Shown here: positions 49,783-58,925 of the stretch, piece after piece | How positions within the stretch are numbered: the stretch's first letter is position 1 | Layout: every line of letters starts with the position of its first letter | Assembly: GCA_003138855.1 (NCBI GenBank) | Contig: PLHF01000147.1 | Coordinates: forward strand, 1-59,639 | Direction of reading: 5' to 3' | DNA from: Acidimicrobiaceae bacterium | GTDB lineage: Bacteria > Actinomycetota > Acidimicrobiia > Acidimicrobiales > RAAP-2 | Length of the DNA stretch: 59,639 nt | Program-made: the position numbers and the translations under genes | The notes under the pieces: generated by a model | Databases searched by the model: none | Seen by the model: the letters and a program-made list of their open reading frames with translations, nothing else | What the model was told of the DNA's origin: nothing

Positions 49783-51237
49783 GTGGCCTCGACACAGACA
49801 ACGGTGGCCCCGAGCGGAGCGGACCACGATCCGCGCGCGGAAGACCATCTGATCCAAGGGGCTGCGGGTGCGTCGCGGACGTCACTTGCCGCCAGCCTGG
49901 CTCGCCGGAAGTGGCCGCTGGCCACCATGGTGCTCATGGTGGGAATCGGCATCTTGTTCATGCTCGGCTGGGACCCACTGGTCCATCACGTCGGCTTGTG
50001 GGACACGGGAACGGACCTGTGGGGAATCTTCCGCGGGGCGCACTCCGTGGCGTTGGGCTTTCTCGGTGGGATCTACCTCCCCGCAAACGGGGTCGTCGCG
50101 TTCCCGGGGGTTCCGGTCATCCTGGCGCCGGTGGCCATGCTCGGAGACTCCCTGCACCTGACGGAGGCGGCGGCCCTCGTGGCGCACCCGACCGTGGCGC
50201 TGATCCTGCAGCCCGTCGAGCTCCTGTTGGCCTCCACCGTGGTCTTCGCCGCCGATGCATTGGCTGAGCGGCTGCAGGTGGGCAACGGCCGCAGGATCTC
50301 TCTCTGCTTCCTTGTCGCGATCATCGCCTGGCCGACGGCAGCGATCTGGGGACATGCCGAAGACGCTTTGGCGATGACGTTCACCATGTACGCCATGGTG
50401 GCACTTCTCGATCGGAGGTGGTCGGGGTGCGGATGGTTGCTCGGATGCGGGATCGTCATCCAGCCCCTGGTGGCACTGACTCTTCCGCTGTTCATCGGGG
50501 CGGCGCCCCCCGGCCGGCGGCTGCTGCTCGCCGTGCGGTCGGCGGCACTCTCGGTCGTACTGGTGGGAGTGGCATTCGTCGGCAACGCGGCGGGCACCTA
50601 TCGCCAGCTGGTAACGCAGCCGACCCCGCCATCGGTGAACCACCCGACCCCGTGGATGGCGCTGGCGCCGAAGGTCACCTCCGGGGGAATGCAGACGATC
50701 CGACAGGTAATCCGCCTGTCTGGCCGCGGAGTGCCGGCGTTCACCGTGGTGACCTCTACGGTCCACCCCGTGGTCGAAGTGGCCGGTGGACCGGGACGCT
50801 TGATCGACGTCGCCGTGGCGCTCCTGCTCGGCCTTTACGTGTGGCGGCGGCCGCAGCACGCGGTGCGGCTCTTGTGGTTGGTGGCGGTGATTCTCGCCTC
50901 GCGATGCTTCTTCGAGGCGGTCATGACCCCGTACTACATCGCTCCGCCGTTGTTCCTCGGGCTGGTGCTGGCTGCCCGCCAGGGTGCCAAGCGCTTCTGG
51001 GCGGCAGCGGTGATTGCCATCGAAATCACCGTCTTCGCCTATCACCATCTGAATCCATGGGTGTGGTGGGTGCCCGTCGTGGCCGGCCTGGCTGCAGTCC
51101 TGGCCCTCGGCTACCCCAGCGATGTGTCCGAAGCGGTCGGGTCGCCGGCGGAAGCCCCTCCCGAGCCCACGTCCCCCGGTCTGGAAGTCGAGCCACGGTG
51201 GCCGACCCGGCACGTGGAGCCCGCTCTGCAGAGGTAG
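49783..51237 (+). CDS. Polytopic membrane protein, possible GT-C-type glycosyltransferase
   Basis: The 484-residue product has a hydrophilic N-terminus of about 40 residues and then roughly ten membrane helices (M-V-L-M-V-G-I-G-I-L-F-M-L-G near 48 is the first). A hydrophilic Pro/Glu-rich tail of about 45 residues ends it. An acidic pair W-D-T-G-T-D-L in the first extracellular loop, W-G-H-A-E-D-A and a P-x-Y-Y-I-A-P-P segment near 385 recall GT-C glycosyltransferases that use polyprenyl-linked sugars. This is a resemblance of layout only. The gene follows the pilin terminator, so pilin or wall glycosylation is possible. GTG 49783 has a poor ribosome-binding site; another GTG lies at 49801. 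Confidence 0.65.
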   Translation: MASTQTTVAPSGADHDPRAEDHLIQGAAGASRTSLAASLARRKWPLATMVLMVGIGILFMLGWDPLVHHVGLWDTGTDLWGIFRGAHSVALGFLGGIYLPANGVVAFPGVPVILAPVAMLGDSLHLTEAAALVAHPTVALILQPVELLLASTVVFAADALAERLQVGNGRRISLCFLVAIIAWPTAAIWGHAEDALAMTFTMYAMVALLDRRWSGCGWLLGCGIVIQPLVALTLPLFIGAAPPGRRLLLAVRSAALSVVLVGVAFVGNAAGTYRQLVTQPTPPSVNHPTPWMALAPKVTSGGMQTIRQVIRLSGRGVPAFTVVTSTVHPVVEVAGGPGRLIDVAVALLLGLYVWRRPQHAVRLLWLVAVILASRCFFEAVMTPYYIAPPLFLGLVLAARQGAKRFWAAAVIAIEITVFAYHHLNPWVWWVPVVAGLAAVLALGYPSDVSEAVGSPAEAPPEPTSPGLEVEPRWPTRHVEPALQR

Positions 51238-51304
51238 CCCTGTCGCAGAGTGATCCTGGCGGCCCGGCACGGCGTGCTCCGGCCCGGCCATCGACATCGG
51301 CGTC

Positions 51305-52663
51305 CTACAGCGGCCCCACGGTGTGCTTGCGCCCGGGCAGCGTCTCCCTCGTCGTCTCCAGCACTGCCAATGCGTCGGCCACCACGGCACGGGTGTCCCC
51401 GGGGTCGATCACCGCGTCGACGAAGCCCCGCTCCGCGGCCTGCCACGGGGTGAGGAAGCGCTCGGAGTACTCGGCCTGCAGGGTCTCACGCTCCTCGCGG
51501 CCGGCCGTGCGGTGGAGGATCTGCACCGCTCCCTCTGCCCCCATGACGGCGATCTCGGCCCCCGGCCATGCGAAGCAGAGGTCGTTGCCCAGCCCCTTGG
51601 AGTCCATCACGATGTAGGCCCCTCCGAAGGCCTTGCGCAGGATCACGCACACCCGGGGCACGGTGGCCTCGGCATAGGCGAAGGCCAGCTCGGCTCCGTG
51701 GCGGATCATCCCCCTCCACTCGAGGTCCTTGCCCGGCAGGAACCCCGGGGTGTCCACCAGCGTCACCAGCGGCAGGTTGAAGGCATCGCAGAAACGGACG
51801 AAGCGGGCGCCCTTCTGCGATGCGGCGATGTCCAGCGTCCCGGCCAGGGCCTGGGGCTGATTGGCCACGAAGCCCACGGTCCGGCCGGCGATACGCCCGA
51901 GCGCGGTCACCAGCTGCGGCGACCACCTGGTCCACAGCTCGGTCACCTCATGGTCGTCCGACAGGGCAGCAGCCACCCGGCGCACGTCGTAGGAGCTGGT
52001 GGCCCGGGTCGGCATGATGTCCCGCAGCTCTCCGGCATCCCGATCGGGCGGATCGTCGGTCGGGCCCAGGGGAGCCAGCTCGTCGGCGTTGGCCGGGAGC
52101 AGCCCCAACAGGTGGTCCACATGGGCGAGGGCGTCCGGCTCGGTGGCCGCCTCGACGGTGCACAGGCCGCTGGAGCGGGCGTGCATGGCGGTTCCACCGA
52201 GCTGGTGGATCCCGATGCGCACCCCGGTGAACTGCTCGACCATGGCGGGCCCGGACACGAAGGCGAAGGCATCACTGGTCATGACCACCAGGTCGGCCAG
52301 ACCGAGGAGGAATGCCGGTCCCGAGATGGCAGGGCCGGTCACCACCACGACGACGGGCACCGCGCCCGAGCACTTGGTCAGCGCCCGGGCGGCCTGCCCC
52401 CACCCGTGCAACGAGACGACACCCTCGGACACGTCGGCACCGCTGGAGGCCAGCACCAGCACGATCGGGATCCGGAGAGTCAGGGCGGTGCGAGCGGCCA
52501 CCCGGATGGTCTCCCCGTCCTCGAACGAGAGCGCCCCTCGTCGGATGGCGGACACCGAGCGGACCACCATCGCCGGCCTGCCGCCGAGCTTCTCGACGCC
52601 GGCCCGGATGGTTCCGGGCACCAGTCGACGAAAGATCGGCGCGGCGGGCGCTTCGAGGGTCAC
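51305..52663 (-). CDS. Acyl-CoA carboxylase carboxyltransferase (beta) subunit
   Basis: The 452-residue protein of the crotonase-fold carboxyltransferase family has S-S-G-A-D-V-S-E-G near residue 73, the first oxyanion region G-P-A-I-S-G-P-A near 110, F-V-A-N-Q-P near 265, and V-D-T-P-G-F-L-P-G-K-D-L-E near 305. R-K-A-F-G-G-A-Y-I-V-M near 345, W-P-G-A-E-I-A-V-M-G-A-E-G-A near 368 and a C-terminal G-F-V-D-A-V-I-D-P follow. It would transfer carboxylate from biotin to acetyl- or propionyl-CoA. It is shorter than the usual 510-540 residues, mainly in the N-terminal half, where the first domain looks reduced. No biotin carboxylase gene is nearby. Confidence 0.85.
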   Translation of the reverse strand: MTLEAPAAPIFRRLVPGTIRAGVEKLGGRPAMVVRSVSAIRRGALSFEDGETIRVAARTALTLRIPIVLVLASSGADVSEGVVSLHGWGQAARALTKCSGAVPVVVVVTGPAISGPAFLLGLADLVVMTSDAFAFVSGPAMVEQFTGVRIGIHQLGGTAMHARSSGLCTVEAATEPDALAHVDHLLGLLPANADELAPLGPTDDPPDRDAGELRDIMPTRATSSYDVRRVAAALSDDHEVTELWTRWSPQLVTALGRIAGRTVGFVANQPQALAGTLDIAASQKGARFVRFCDAFNLPLVTLVDTPGFLPGKDLEWRGMIRHGAELAFAYAEATVPRVCVILRKAFGGAYIVMDSKGLGNDLCFAWPGAEIAVMGAEGAVQILHRTAGREERETLQAEYSERFLTPWQAAERGFVDAVIDPGDTRAVVADALAVLETTRETLPGRKHTVGPL

Positions 52664-52718
52664 CGCCCCATGCTACGGATGCATCGGGGCCATTGTGGGG
52701 TTCTGCCGTTGGTGACCA

Positions 52719-53750
52719 TCAGCGGGGTCGATCGCCGTCGGGCGGTTCGCCGTCGGGCGGTTCGAGGCGGGGCCGCGAGGGCGTCGAGGGATCCGATCCG
52801 TTGGGGGCCTCCGGAGCAGGACCACCCGGGAGAACGCGGGCCCGTGGCTCCTGGGCCAAGGGCTGCCCGGAGGGCGAGGGGGTGGATCGCCTCTTGGCGG
52901 GGCGGCGGTCGGCCCGCTCGAAATGCCGCTCCACGTCCGCCCACCGCAGCGGTTCCTCCTGCCCGTACTCGTCGTCGGACAGGGGCGCCCGGGCCAGCGC
53001 CACCCCCCCGACGCTCAGCAGCACTAACAGCATGGTGAGTTTGGAGACGAACCCGGCGATCTGCTGGTCGTTGAGGGGGCGGAGCCCGATGGCCGCCCGG
53101 GAGTCGGCGAACGCCCCGTACAGGGGATGGACGGAGAGGATGAGGGCGAATGAGAGGAACGCGGGGATCACTGCCTGGCCCACCAGGTACGCGAGTTGCA
53201 CCACCGGTCTCAACCGGGGGATGCCCGGAACCCTGCCGAGCACCGGCAGCCAGAGCACCAGGCCGGCGGCGACCATGGCCATGTCGAGGAGGCCCCGGGC
53301 GAGGGCGGAGGACGACTGGGCCTGCACCAGCCAGGTGGTCATCGATCCGACCAGCACGACGGTCACGGTGGCGATGGCCACCGGGGGCCGCTGGAGGCGG
53401 ATCAGCAGTCGGTCCACCGGAGCGGGGCGGGTGAGCCACTGGATGACGTCGTAGGGCAGGCCACACAGGAGCATCGGTGCCACCGCCAGCACGAGGATCA
53501 GCCGCTGGATGACCAGGGTGGTGAGGGACCAGTGGGCGGCCAGATCGGCCAGGGGCCAGGTGAGCGCGACCACCGAGGCCCCGAGAGCTCCGGCGAAGGC
53601 ACCGATCTGTCGCCGTGCCCAGGGGATCGGTCGTGCGCTGCGGGCCAGGAGCTGCCGGTGGCCCACCGCCACCAGCACCGCCAGGGAGGTGAGGACCGCC
53701 CAGGTGACCAGGTGAGGATCCCAGGCGTAGGGCGGCGTTGCGGGGTGCAC
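52719..53750 (-). CDS. ctaG: CtaG-like membrane protein (caa3_CtaG family)
   Basis: The 343-residue protein has about eight membrane helices in residues 15-255. H-W-S-L-T-T-L-V-I-Q-R-L-I-L near 73 and H-P-L-Y-G-A-F-A near 208 carry conserved histidines. A disordered Pro/Arg/Glu-rich tail of about 85 residues follows. The caa3_CtaG family is required for assembly of cytochrome caa3 oxidase in Bacillus, probably in copper handling. No oxidase genes are in view, so the role here rests on family. The start is GTG 53750, divergent from pafB by 32 bases. The tail contains two tandem P-P-D-G-E-like units from a 15-bp DNA repeat. Confidence 0.85.
   Translation of the reverse strand: MHPATPPYAWDPHLVTWAVLTSLAVLVAVGHRQLLARSARPIPWARRQIGAFAGALGASVVALTWPLADLAAHWSLTTLVIQRLILVLAVAPMLLCGLPYDVIQWLTRPAPVDRLLIRLQRPPVAIATVTVVLVGSMTTWLVQAQSSSALARGLLDMAMVAAGLVLWLPVLGRVPGIPRLRPVVQLAYLVGQAVIPAFLSFALILSVHPLYGAFADSRAAIGLRPLNDQQIAGFVSKLTMLLVLLSVGGVALARAPLSDDEYGQEEPLRWADVERHFERADRRPAKRRSTPSPSGQPLAQEPRARVLPGGPAPEAPNGSDPSTPSRPRLEPPDGEPPDGDRPR
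52733..52762. repeat. Two tandem 15-bp repeats at the 3' end of ctaG
   Basis: cgccgtcgggcggtt occurs at 52733-52747 and 52748-52762. The repeats encode duplicated Pro/Asp/Gly residues in the disordered tail. In-frame unit. Confidence 0.75.
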
Positions 53751-53782
53751 GTTCAGAATCCGGCCGCGTGCGCTCTAGATTG

Positions 53783-54751
53783 ATGACGATGCCACACCCC
53801 GATCGGCTCGAGAGGGTCACCGACCTGCTGCTGGTCCTCCTCGATACGCCGCGCCCGCTGAGTCTGCGCGACATCGCCCATCGGGTACCGGGGTACCCCG
53901 AGGGCCACGACGCCAGGCGACAGGCCTTCGAGCGCGACAAGCGGTTGTTGCGGGACGAAGGCATCCCCGTGCTGGTGGTTCCGATCGGCGGGGAGGACCA
54001 GCTGGGATACCGCGTCGATCGGGACTCCTACTTCCTTCCGGACCTCGGACTGGAGGAGGAGGAGCAAGCGGCGTTGAACCTGGCCGTCGCCGGTGTCCAC
54101 CTGGGCGAGCCTATCGGCCGTGACGCCCTGATGAAGCTGGGCGTCGGCGGGGAGTCGCCGCTCGGCACGGGCGCCGCGCCACTGGTGGACCTGCCGTCGG
54201 TGGACGGGCTGCCCGCCCTTCCTGCGCTGTTCGACGCCTTGCGTCAGAGCGCGGTGGTGGCCTTCGACTATCGGGGGGAACGACGCCACGTGGACCTGGC
54301 CGGTATCCGGTTCCGGCGGGGACATTGGTATGCGGTCGGGTTCGACCGCGACCGTGGGGAGGCGAGGACCTTCCGGGTCGACCGCTTCGACGGTCCGCTG
54401 GAGGTCGGCGATCCGTCGTCCTCGCAGCTGCCCGCCGGATTCGATGTCGATGCAGAGTTCGCCCGCGACCCGTGGCGGTTCGGTGGGGGGGACGAGGTCG
54501 AGGTCGACGTGCTGGTCGACGGGGCGGAGTCCGGCCGGGTGATCTCTGAGTTGGGGACCGAGTCCGTGGTCGAGCATCGCGAGGACGGTGCGGCGGTGGT
54601 GAGGCTGTCGGTCACCGACCAGGATGCCCTGATCTCCTGGGTGCTCGACCTCCTCGACCATGCCGAGGTGCTGGCTCCGGCATCGGTGCGGGCCGCCGTG
54701 GTGGAGCGTCTGGACGCATGCGTGGCCGAAGGCAGTGGGCAGGCATGGTGA
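53783..54751 (+). CDS. pafB: WYL-domain transcriptional regulator, PafB-like
   Basis: The 322-residue protein has an N-terminal winged helix-turn-helix (residues 5-70, L-S-L-R-D-I-A-H-R-V-P-G-Y and R-R-Q-A-F-E-R-D-K-R-L-L). A WYL domain at about 150-230 follows (V-A-F-D-Y-R-G near 165, G-H-W-Y-A-V-G-F near 192, F-R-V-D-R-F near 211) and a WCX C-terminal extension. PafB and PafC form the heterodimeric activator of the RecA-independent DNA-damage response in actinobacteria, and WYL domains bind single-stranded DNA or nucleotide ligands. ATG 53783 and ATG 53789 are both possible. It overlaps pafC. Confidence 0.88.
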   Translation: MTMPHPDRLERVTDLLLVLLDTPRPLSLRDIAHRVPGYPEGHDARRQAFERDKRLLRDEGIPVLVVPIGGEDQLGYRVDRDSYFLPDLGLEEEEQAALNLAVAGVHLGEPIGRDALMKLGVGGESPLGTGAAPLVDLPSVDGLPALPALFDALRQSAVVAFDYRGERRHVDLAGIRFRRGHWYAVGFDRDRGEARTFRVDRFDGPLEVGDPSSSQLPAGFDVDAEFARDPWRFGGGDEVEVDVLVDGAESGRVISELGTESVVEHREDGAAVVRLSVTDQDALISWVLDLLDHAEVLAPASVRAAVVERLDACVAEGSGQAW

Positions 54752-55770
54752 GCAGGCCCCCGGACACCGCAGGCCGCCTGCGACGGCTGCTGGCCATCTT
54801 GGCCTGGTTGGCCCAGGAGGGCGAAGTGCCGATCGAAGAGGTGGCCACCCGGTTCGATCTCACACCAGGTGCGCTGGTCACCGAACTGGAGATGGCCGCG
54901 TGCTGCGGCGTGCCCCCGTACACGCCCGACCAGCTGATGGAGATCGTGGTCACCGACACCACCGTGTCGACCCGGCCGGGCACGGCGCTGGCCCGCCCGC
55001 GGCGGCTCAGCCCCCCCGAGGGGTTCGCACTGGCCGCATCGGCACGCGCCCTGCTGGCCGTTCCGGGGAGCGACGAGGACGGGGCGCTGTCGAGGGCACT
55101 GGCCAAGCTCGACCGCGCCCTCGGGGGTGCAGGGATCGACGTGGAGCTCGACGCCCCACCTCTGCTGGCCGTGGTCCGATCGGCGGTCGATGACGGTCGC
55201 CGGCTCGCAATCTCCTACTACTCGGCCTCCACCGATCGGGTCACCGACCGCACGATCGCGCCCGAGCGGTTGTTCGCTTCCGAGGGCCACTGGTACGTCG
55301 ACGCCTGGTGCGCCACCGCAGGGGACGTGCGCAGGTTCCGGGTGGACCGCATCAGCGCTGCCGAACCGGTGGAGGGTGCCGATCGGCCCGCCGGCCCCCA
55401 CCCCGGGGTCCCGGCCGACCGGGGGGTCGAGGGCACGCCCGGTGGTTCGCTGCCCACCGGGGCCGGCCCGGAGCCACTCGAGCAGCCTGTGTCGTTCGGG
55501 GCATTCGTCCCCGGGCCCGACCACCGACGGGTACGGCTCTCCCTCGATCCGTCGTCGGCCTGGCTGGTGGAGTCGATTCCGTCCGCGGGACAGTCGACGA
55601 CGGTGGGCGGCCGCATCGAGTTGGAGCTCTTCGTGGGCGGGGAGGCGTGGCTGGAGCGACTGCTCCTCCGACTGGGCCCCGATGCGCAGGTCATCGATCC
55701 ACCCGAGGCCCGGGCGTTGGCCGCCGCCGCGGCAACCCGGATCCTGCGGCGCTACCAGAGCACGAAATAG
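54745..55770 (+). CDS. pafC: WYL-domain transcriptional regulator, PafC-like
   Basis: The 341-residue partner of the upstream gene has an N-terminal helix-turn-helix-like domain (L-R-R-L-L-A-I-L-A-W-L-A-Q-E-G near residue 12), a WYL core near 150-210 (L-A-I-S-Y-Y-S-A-S, G-H-W-Y-V-D-A-W, F-R-V-D-R-I) and a C-terminal WCX region. PafB and PafC homologues are encoded together in actinobacteria, usually near proteasome genes and tatAC. Here mobile-type genes follow instead. The start is ATG 54745 or GTG 54748, the latter overlapping the pafB stop as GTGA. Confidence 0.88.
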   Translation: MVSRPPDTAGRLRRLLAILAWLAQEGEVPIEEVATRFDLTPGALVTELEMAACCGVPPYTPDQLMEIVVTDTTVSTRPGTALARPRRLSPPEGFALAASARALLAVPGSDEDGALSRALAKLDRALGGAGIDVELDAPPLLAVVRSAVDDGRRLAISYYSASTDRVTDRTIAPERLFASEGHWYVDAWCATAGDVRRFRVDRISAAEPVEGADRPAGPHPGVPADRGVEGTPGGSLPTGAGPEPLEQPVSFGAFVPGPDHRRVRLSLDPSSAWLVESIPSAGQSTTVGGRIELELFVGGEAWLERLLLRLGPDAQVIDPPEARALAAAAATRILRRYQSTK

Positions 55771-55823
55771 CAGGAGGAGTACGGAGATCGATTGTAGGTA
55801 GAGGCACGGAACCGGGGTCTTCT

Positions 55824-55837
55824 CGGTCTTCTGACCG
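55824..55837. other. Hairpin CGGTC-TTCT-GACCG upstream of the relaxase gene
   Basis: A perfect 5-bp stem with a 4-base loop lies 224 bases before the relaxase start, in a stretch with several related ccggtc and gaccgg words. MobF relaxases nick beside small hairpins near their own gene, so this is a weak oriT candidate. The stem is short and could be chance. Confidence 0.2.
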
Positions 55838-55894
55838 GGGCGCTCGCCCTCGATCCGAACCGGTCTCTTCTCTTCGTGGCGGTTGACCGGGTCG

Positions 55895-55975
55895 GCGCAG
55901 CTTCTCCAGGTACTCGGCGGCTGCCTCGTCGTCTGGCAGCTCCTCGGCAAGCTCGGTGACAGTGTTCCGTGGCAT
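55895..55975 (-). pseudogene. Short remnant resembling an IS1595-type transposase N-terminus
   Basis: From ATG 55975 the first 27 residues include T-E-L-A-E-E-L-P-D-D-E-A-A-A-E-Y-L-E-K-L-R. This recalls the L-P-D-E-E-A-x-x-Y-L-x-x-L-R-W-P-D-G start of IS1595-family transposases. The expected W-P and zinc-ribbon cysteines do not follow; the frame turns into charged low-complexity sequence ending at 55691 inside pafC. If real it is a broken end of an insertion sequence beside the relaxase gene. Confidence 0.25.
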
Positions 55976-56060
55976 AGATCTGTTCTGTGCCGGTCGGGTG
56001 GGTCTGTCGAGTTACACAGCGCCGTCGGGCCCGGAGGTCTCCGGCCGTGGTGGACGAGCA

Positions 56061-57446
56061 GTGCTGAAGGTGCATGTCGTGCGGGAGGGCGGCCACGGCT
56101 ACTACGTCGACGATCTCGTCCCAGGGAGGGCCGAAGGGACGCTGGTCGCCGGCGAGGCGCGCGGCGCCTGGTCGGGGAACGGTGCCGCGTCGCTCGGGCT
56201 GAGGGGACCGGTGGAGGCGGGGGCCTTCGCCGAGTTGCTCGGCGGGTGCGACCCGGCCTCGGCCACGGTGTTGCGCTCTCGCAGGGGTGACCGGAGCGTT
56301 GCCGGATACGACCTGACGTTCTGTGCGCCGAAATCGGTGAGCCTGCTCCACCTCCTCGCTCCGCGGGAGATCGCCGCCGGAGTGGGGGCAGCCCACGGTG
56401 CGGCCGTGGCCGAGGCGCTCGGGTATCTGGAGCGGGTGGCAATCGGCGTGCGCAGGGTACGTGGTGGCCAGGTCACGCTGCTGGCTTCCACGGGAGCGGC
56501 GGCCGGGGAGTTCGTACATCGGACCAGCCGGGCCCTCGATCCCCACCTCCACACCCACCTGGTGGTGGCCAACGTCGCCCAGGGCGTGGACGGGATGTGG
56601 TCAGCCGTGGACAGCCGGCGGGTCCACGCCCACCTCCGGGCCGGCCAGGGGATCTACCACGCTCGCCTCCGGTTCGAGATCACCGACCGGCTCGGTGCCG
56701 AGTGGGAGGTGCATCGCTCCGGACTGGGCGATGTGGTCGGTGTCGACGGAAGGCTGCGCCACCTGTTCTCCCAACGCTCGGCGGACATCGATGAGTACGT
56801 CCACCGTCGAGGAGCCCCTGCCCGCACCGGGCCCTGGGGGCGCGCTGCGTTCCATGCCACGCGACCGGACAAGGACCGCGACCGTACGGTCGACGCGTTG
56901 CGTGCGGAGTGGAAGCAGCGGGCAATCGAGTTCGGATTCGACCTCGGCGACCTGACCCGCGTGGTCGGGCACGGGACGAGAGCCGGCCCCGGCCCGGTGA
57001 TCGACGAGGCCCGGGTGAACGTCCGACTCGACGAGCTCTCCGCCACGCGCCGGTCGCTGGCCCAGCGCGATCTCGTCGCCGTCGTGTCAGCCGCGTCCCC
57101 GCGCGGGGCGACGGCACGGATGATCGAGTCGGCGGCCACCTCGATGGCCGAGGCCGCCGGCCCACCCGGTGCCGGTCGGGACCGCCTCGGGTCGACCGAC
57201 CGGTCCGGGCGGCGTCAGGCCGGCCGGCCTTTCGAGCCCCGTTGGGACGCCTCTGCGGTTGCCCGAGCGGTGGAGAGGCACCCCGAGGCCCTGTCGGGCC
57301 CATCGTTCGACCGCATGGGAGCGCCCGAGTGCGTCGGTCCCGACGGACCGGGTCGCGCGGTCGTGGACCGCCGGATCGAACACGCCGGAGCGAGGGCGCA
57401 GGACGTGCCGGACCTTGGCCGGGAGTCGCACCATCTCCTTCGTTGA
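56061..57446 (+). CDS. MobF/TrwC-type conjugative relaxase, relaxase domain only
   Basis: The protein is about 461 residues. The N-terminus reads L-K-V-H-V-V-R-E-G-G-H-G-Y-Y-V-D-D, with the catalytic tyrosine candidates Y-Y at about 14-15. G-Y-D-L-T-F-C-A-P-K-S-V-S near 95 and the three-histidine metal site H-R-T-S-R-A-L-D-P-H-L-H-T-H near 155-168 follow. MobF relaxases nick one strand at oriT and stay bound to its 5' end. Family members usually continue into a helicase domain, giving roughly 900 or more residues. Here the gene stops after a disordered Arg-rich tail with no Walker motif. GTG 56061 gives the canonical start; upstream frame sequence is not conserved. The coupling ATPase gene converges 20 bases downstream. 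Confidence 0.85.
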   Translation: MLKVHVVREGGHGYYVDDLVPGRAEGTLVAGEARGAWSGNGAASLGLRGPVEAGAFAELLGGCDPASATVLRSRRGDRSVAGYDLTFCAPKSVSLLHLLAPREIAAGVGAAHGAAVAEALGYLERVAIGVRRVRGGQVTLLASTGAAAGEFVHRTSRALDPHLHTHLVVANVAQGVDGMWSAVDSRRVHAHLRAGQGIYHARLRFEITDRLGAEWEVHRSGLGDVVGVDGRLRHLFSQRSADIDEYVHRRGAPARTGPWGRAAFHATRPDKDRDRTVDALRAEWKQRAIEFGFDLGDLTRVVGHGTRAGPGPVIDEARVNVRLDELSATRRSLAQRDLVAVVSAASPRGATARMIESAATSMAEAAGPPGAGRDRLGSTDRSGRRQAGRPFEPRWDASAVARAVERHPEALSGPSFDRMGAPECVGPDGPGRAVVDRRIEHAGARAQDVPDLGRESHHLLR

Positions 57447-57465
57447 AGCGGGCGGCCGCATCGCC

Positions 57466-58890
57466 TCAGCGCCAGAGGTCCGGTCCGACGTCGCGGCCCG
57501 GACCGTCGAGCGACGGTGGCCGGTGGTCGGGGACGAAGTCGAGAGCGCGCAGGGAACACCACGGTTCGACGGCATGGGAGGGCGTCAGCGGAATCCACGC
57601 CGGGCGATTGCGCTCGTCGAAGGCAAGGGCGTGTCCAGGTGCACCCCGCGCGATCACATCGGGCGGGAGCCGTCGCCGCCACTGGGTCGAGACCGCCTCA
57701 CCGACCTGGGGCGACCCGCCGGATGCCAGATCGATCAGGGGGTGGCCGGTGAGCGTGCGACCGAGGGAGACCGTGCGCGACGGGATCTCCTCTTCGCCGG
57801 CCAGGACGGACAGCGCCTCCACTGTTCGCACGTCTCCGATACCGGGGAGGACGACAGTGGTCCCGAACAGCGAGGGGAATCCCTCCGCCTGGGTCGGCCA
57901 TCGGTACCTGGCCTGGGAGAGGTCCTGAAAGCAGGCCATGGTCACGAGACCCTGGCCTCCTCCCTCGCTGATCATCGATGGAAGGTCCGGGATCGGCGCG
58001 ATGTTGGCGACCTCGTCGAGTGCCACCAGCACCGGCCCGTGTCGGCGGTGCGCAGGCTCGGCGCCGCGTGCGTAGGTGGCACGCCGGATGTCGTCGATCA
58101 GTCCGACCACCATCGGCGACACCAGCGCTTGATGGTGGGCAGGGGAGGCGATGTAGATGGTGTCCGAGGAGTTCACGAACCGCATCGGGTCGAAGTCAGG
58201 GTCGACCGTGGCATCGAGGGCCTGTTCGGAGCGGAATCCGCCCAGCGAGCCCGAGGCGGTGGACCAGATGCCGCTCAGCTCCCGTTCGTCCGTGGCGACG
58301 ATCCCGTCGAGCAGGTTCCGCGCCAGCTCCGTGCCACTTCCGGGCTCTCCGGCCAGGATCTGCTGTGCCGGCAGTGCTTGGCGACGGTCGACCCAGGTGA
58401 GGACGGTGCGCATGTCGACCCCGGCCAGCCCCGCGGCATGCAGGAGCGGCGCCAACAGGGCCTGCGCCCGCTCGTTCCAGTGGGATGCCTCACTGCGTTG
58501 GACACTTCCCCCGGAGGATGTCGATCCGACCTCGACCAGAGCCCGGGCCATGGACAGCGACGCCAACCACGTGCCGCACGACTGCAACGGCGACCACCGA
58601 AGCGGAGGAAGTGGACGACCCGACCCGACCGCTGCGGTCGGGTCGAAGAGGTAGCACTGCCCCAGAGCCGAACGGGCGCCGACGGTGGCGTCCAACACAT
58701 CCGGCTTGGTCGACGTGGAGAGCACCGGTCCGTTGTTGGACAGGACATTGGGAACGATCAAGGAAGTCGTCTTGCCAGAGCGCGGAGGGCCCAGGACCAT
58801 CACCGACTGTTGTGGCGGAACGTGGCACCAGCCGCGCTCGTCATGTCCGAGATACACACCGTGTCCAGCCGCGGCAGACGCGCGCAACAC
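57466..58890 (-). CDS. VirD4/TraG-like coupling ATPase without a membrane anchor
   Basis: The product is about 474 residues. Walker A G-P-P-R-S-G-K-T-T-S-L-I-V-P-N lies near residue 34, S-T-K-P-D-V-L-D near 60, Walker B V-L-V-A-L-D-E-V-A-N-I-A-P-I near 290 and the Gln-containing A-C-F-Q-D-L-S-Q-A near 325. These are type IV coupling protein features; such ATPases hand relaxase-bound DNA to a secretion channel. The N-terminal membrane helices of VirD4/TraD are missing; the protein begins with the Y-L-G-H-D segment that normally follows them. I prefer GTG 58890. A TTG at 58947 would coincide with a TTGACA sequence in an AT-rich inverted repeat. It converges on the relaxase gene. Confidence 0.85.
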   Translation of the reverse strand: MLRASAAAGHGVYLGHDERGWCHVPPQQSVMVLGPPRSGKTTSLIVPNVLSNNGPVLSTSTKPDVLDATVGARSALGQCYLFDPTAAVGSGRPLPPLRWSPLQSCGTWLASLSMARALVEVGSTSSGGSVQRSEASHWNERAQALLAPLLHAAGLAGVDMRTVLTWVDRRQALPAQQILAGEPGSGTELARNLLDGIVATDERELSGIWSTASGSLGGFRSEQALDATVDPDFDPMRFVNSSDTIYIASPAHHQALVSPMVVGLIDDIRRATYARGAEPAHRRHGPVLVALDEVANIAPIPDLPSMISEGGGQGLVTMACFQDLSQARYRWPTQAEGFPSLFGTTVVLPGIGDVRTVEALSVLAGEEEIPSRTVSLGRTLTGHPLIDLASGGSPQVGEAVSTQWRRRLPPDVIARGAPGHALAFDERNRPAWIPLTPSHAVEPWCSLRALDFVPDHRPPSLDGPGRDVGPDLWR

Positions 58891-58925
58891 GGCGCGATGC
58901 GGTGTCGTGACGTGTCGTGAGCGTG

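Noticed and set aside
54268..56442. A 724-codon minus-strand open frame
   Set aside because: It runs opposite pafB, pafC and the relaxase, and has no recognisable domain.
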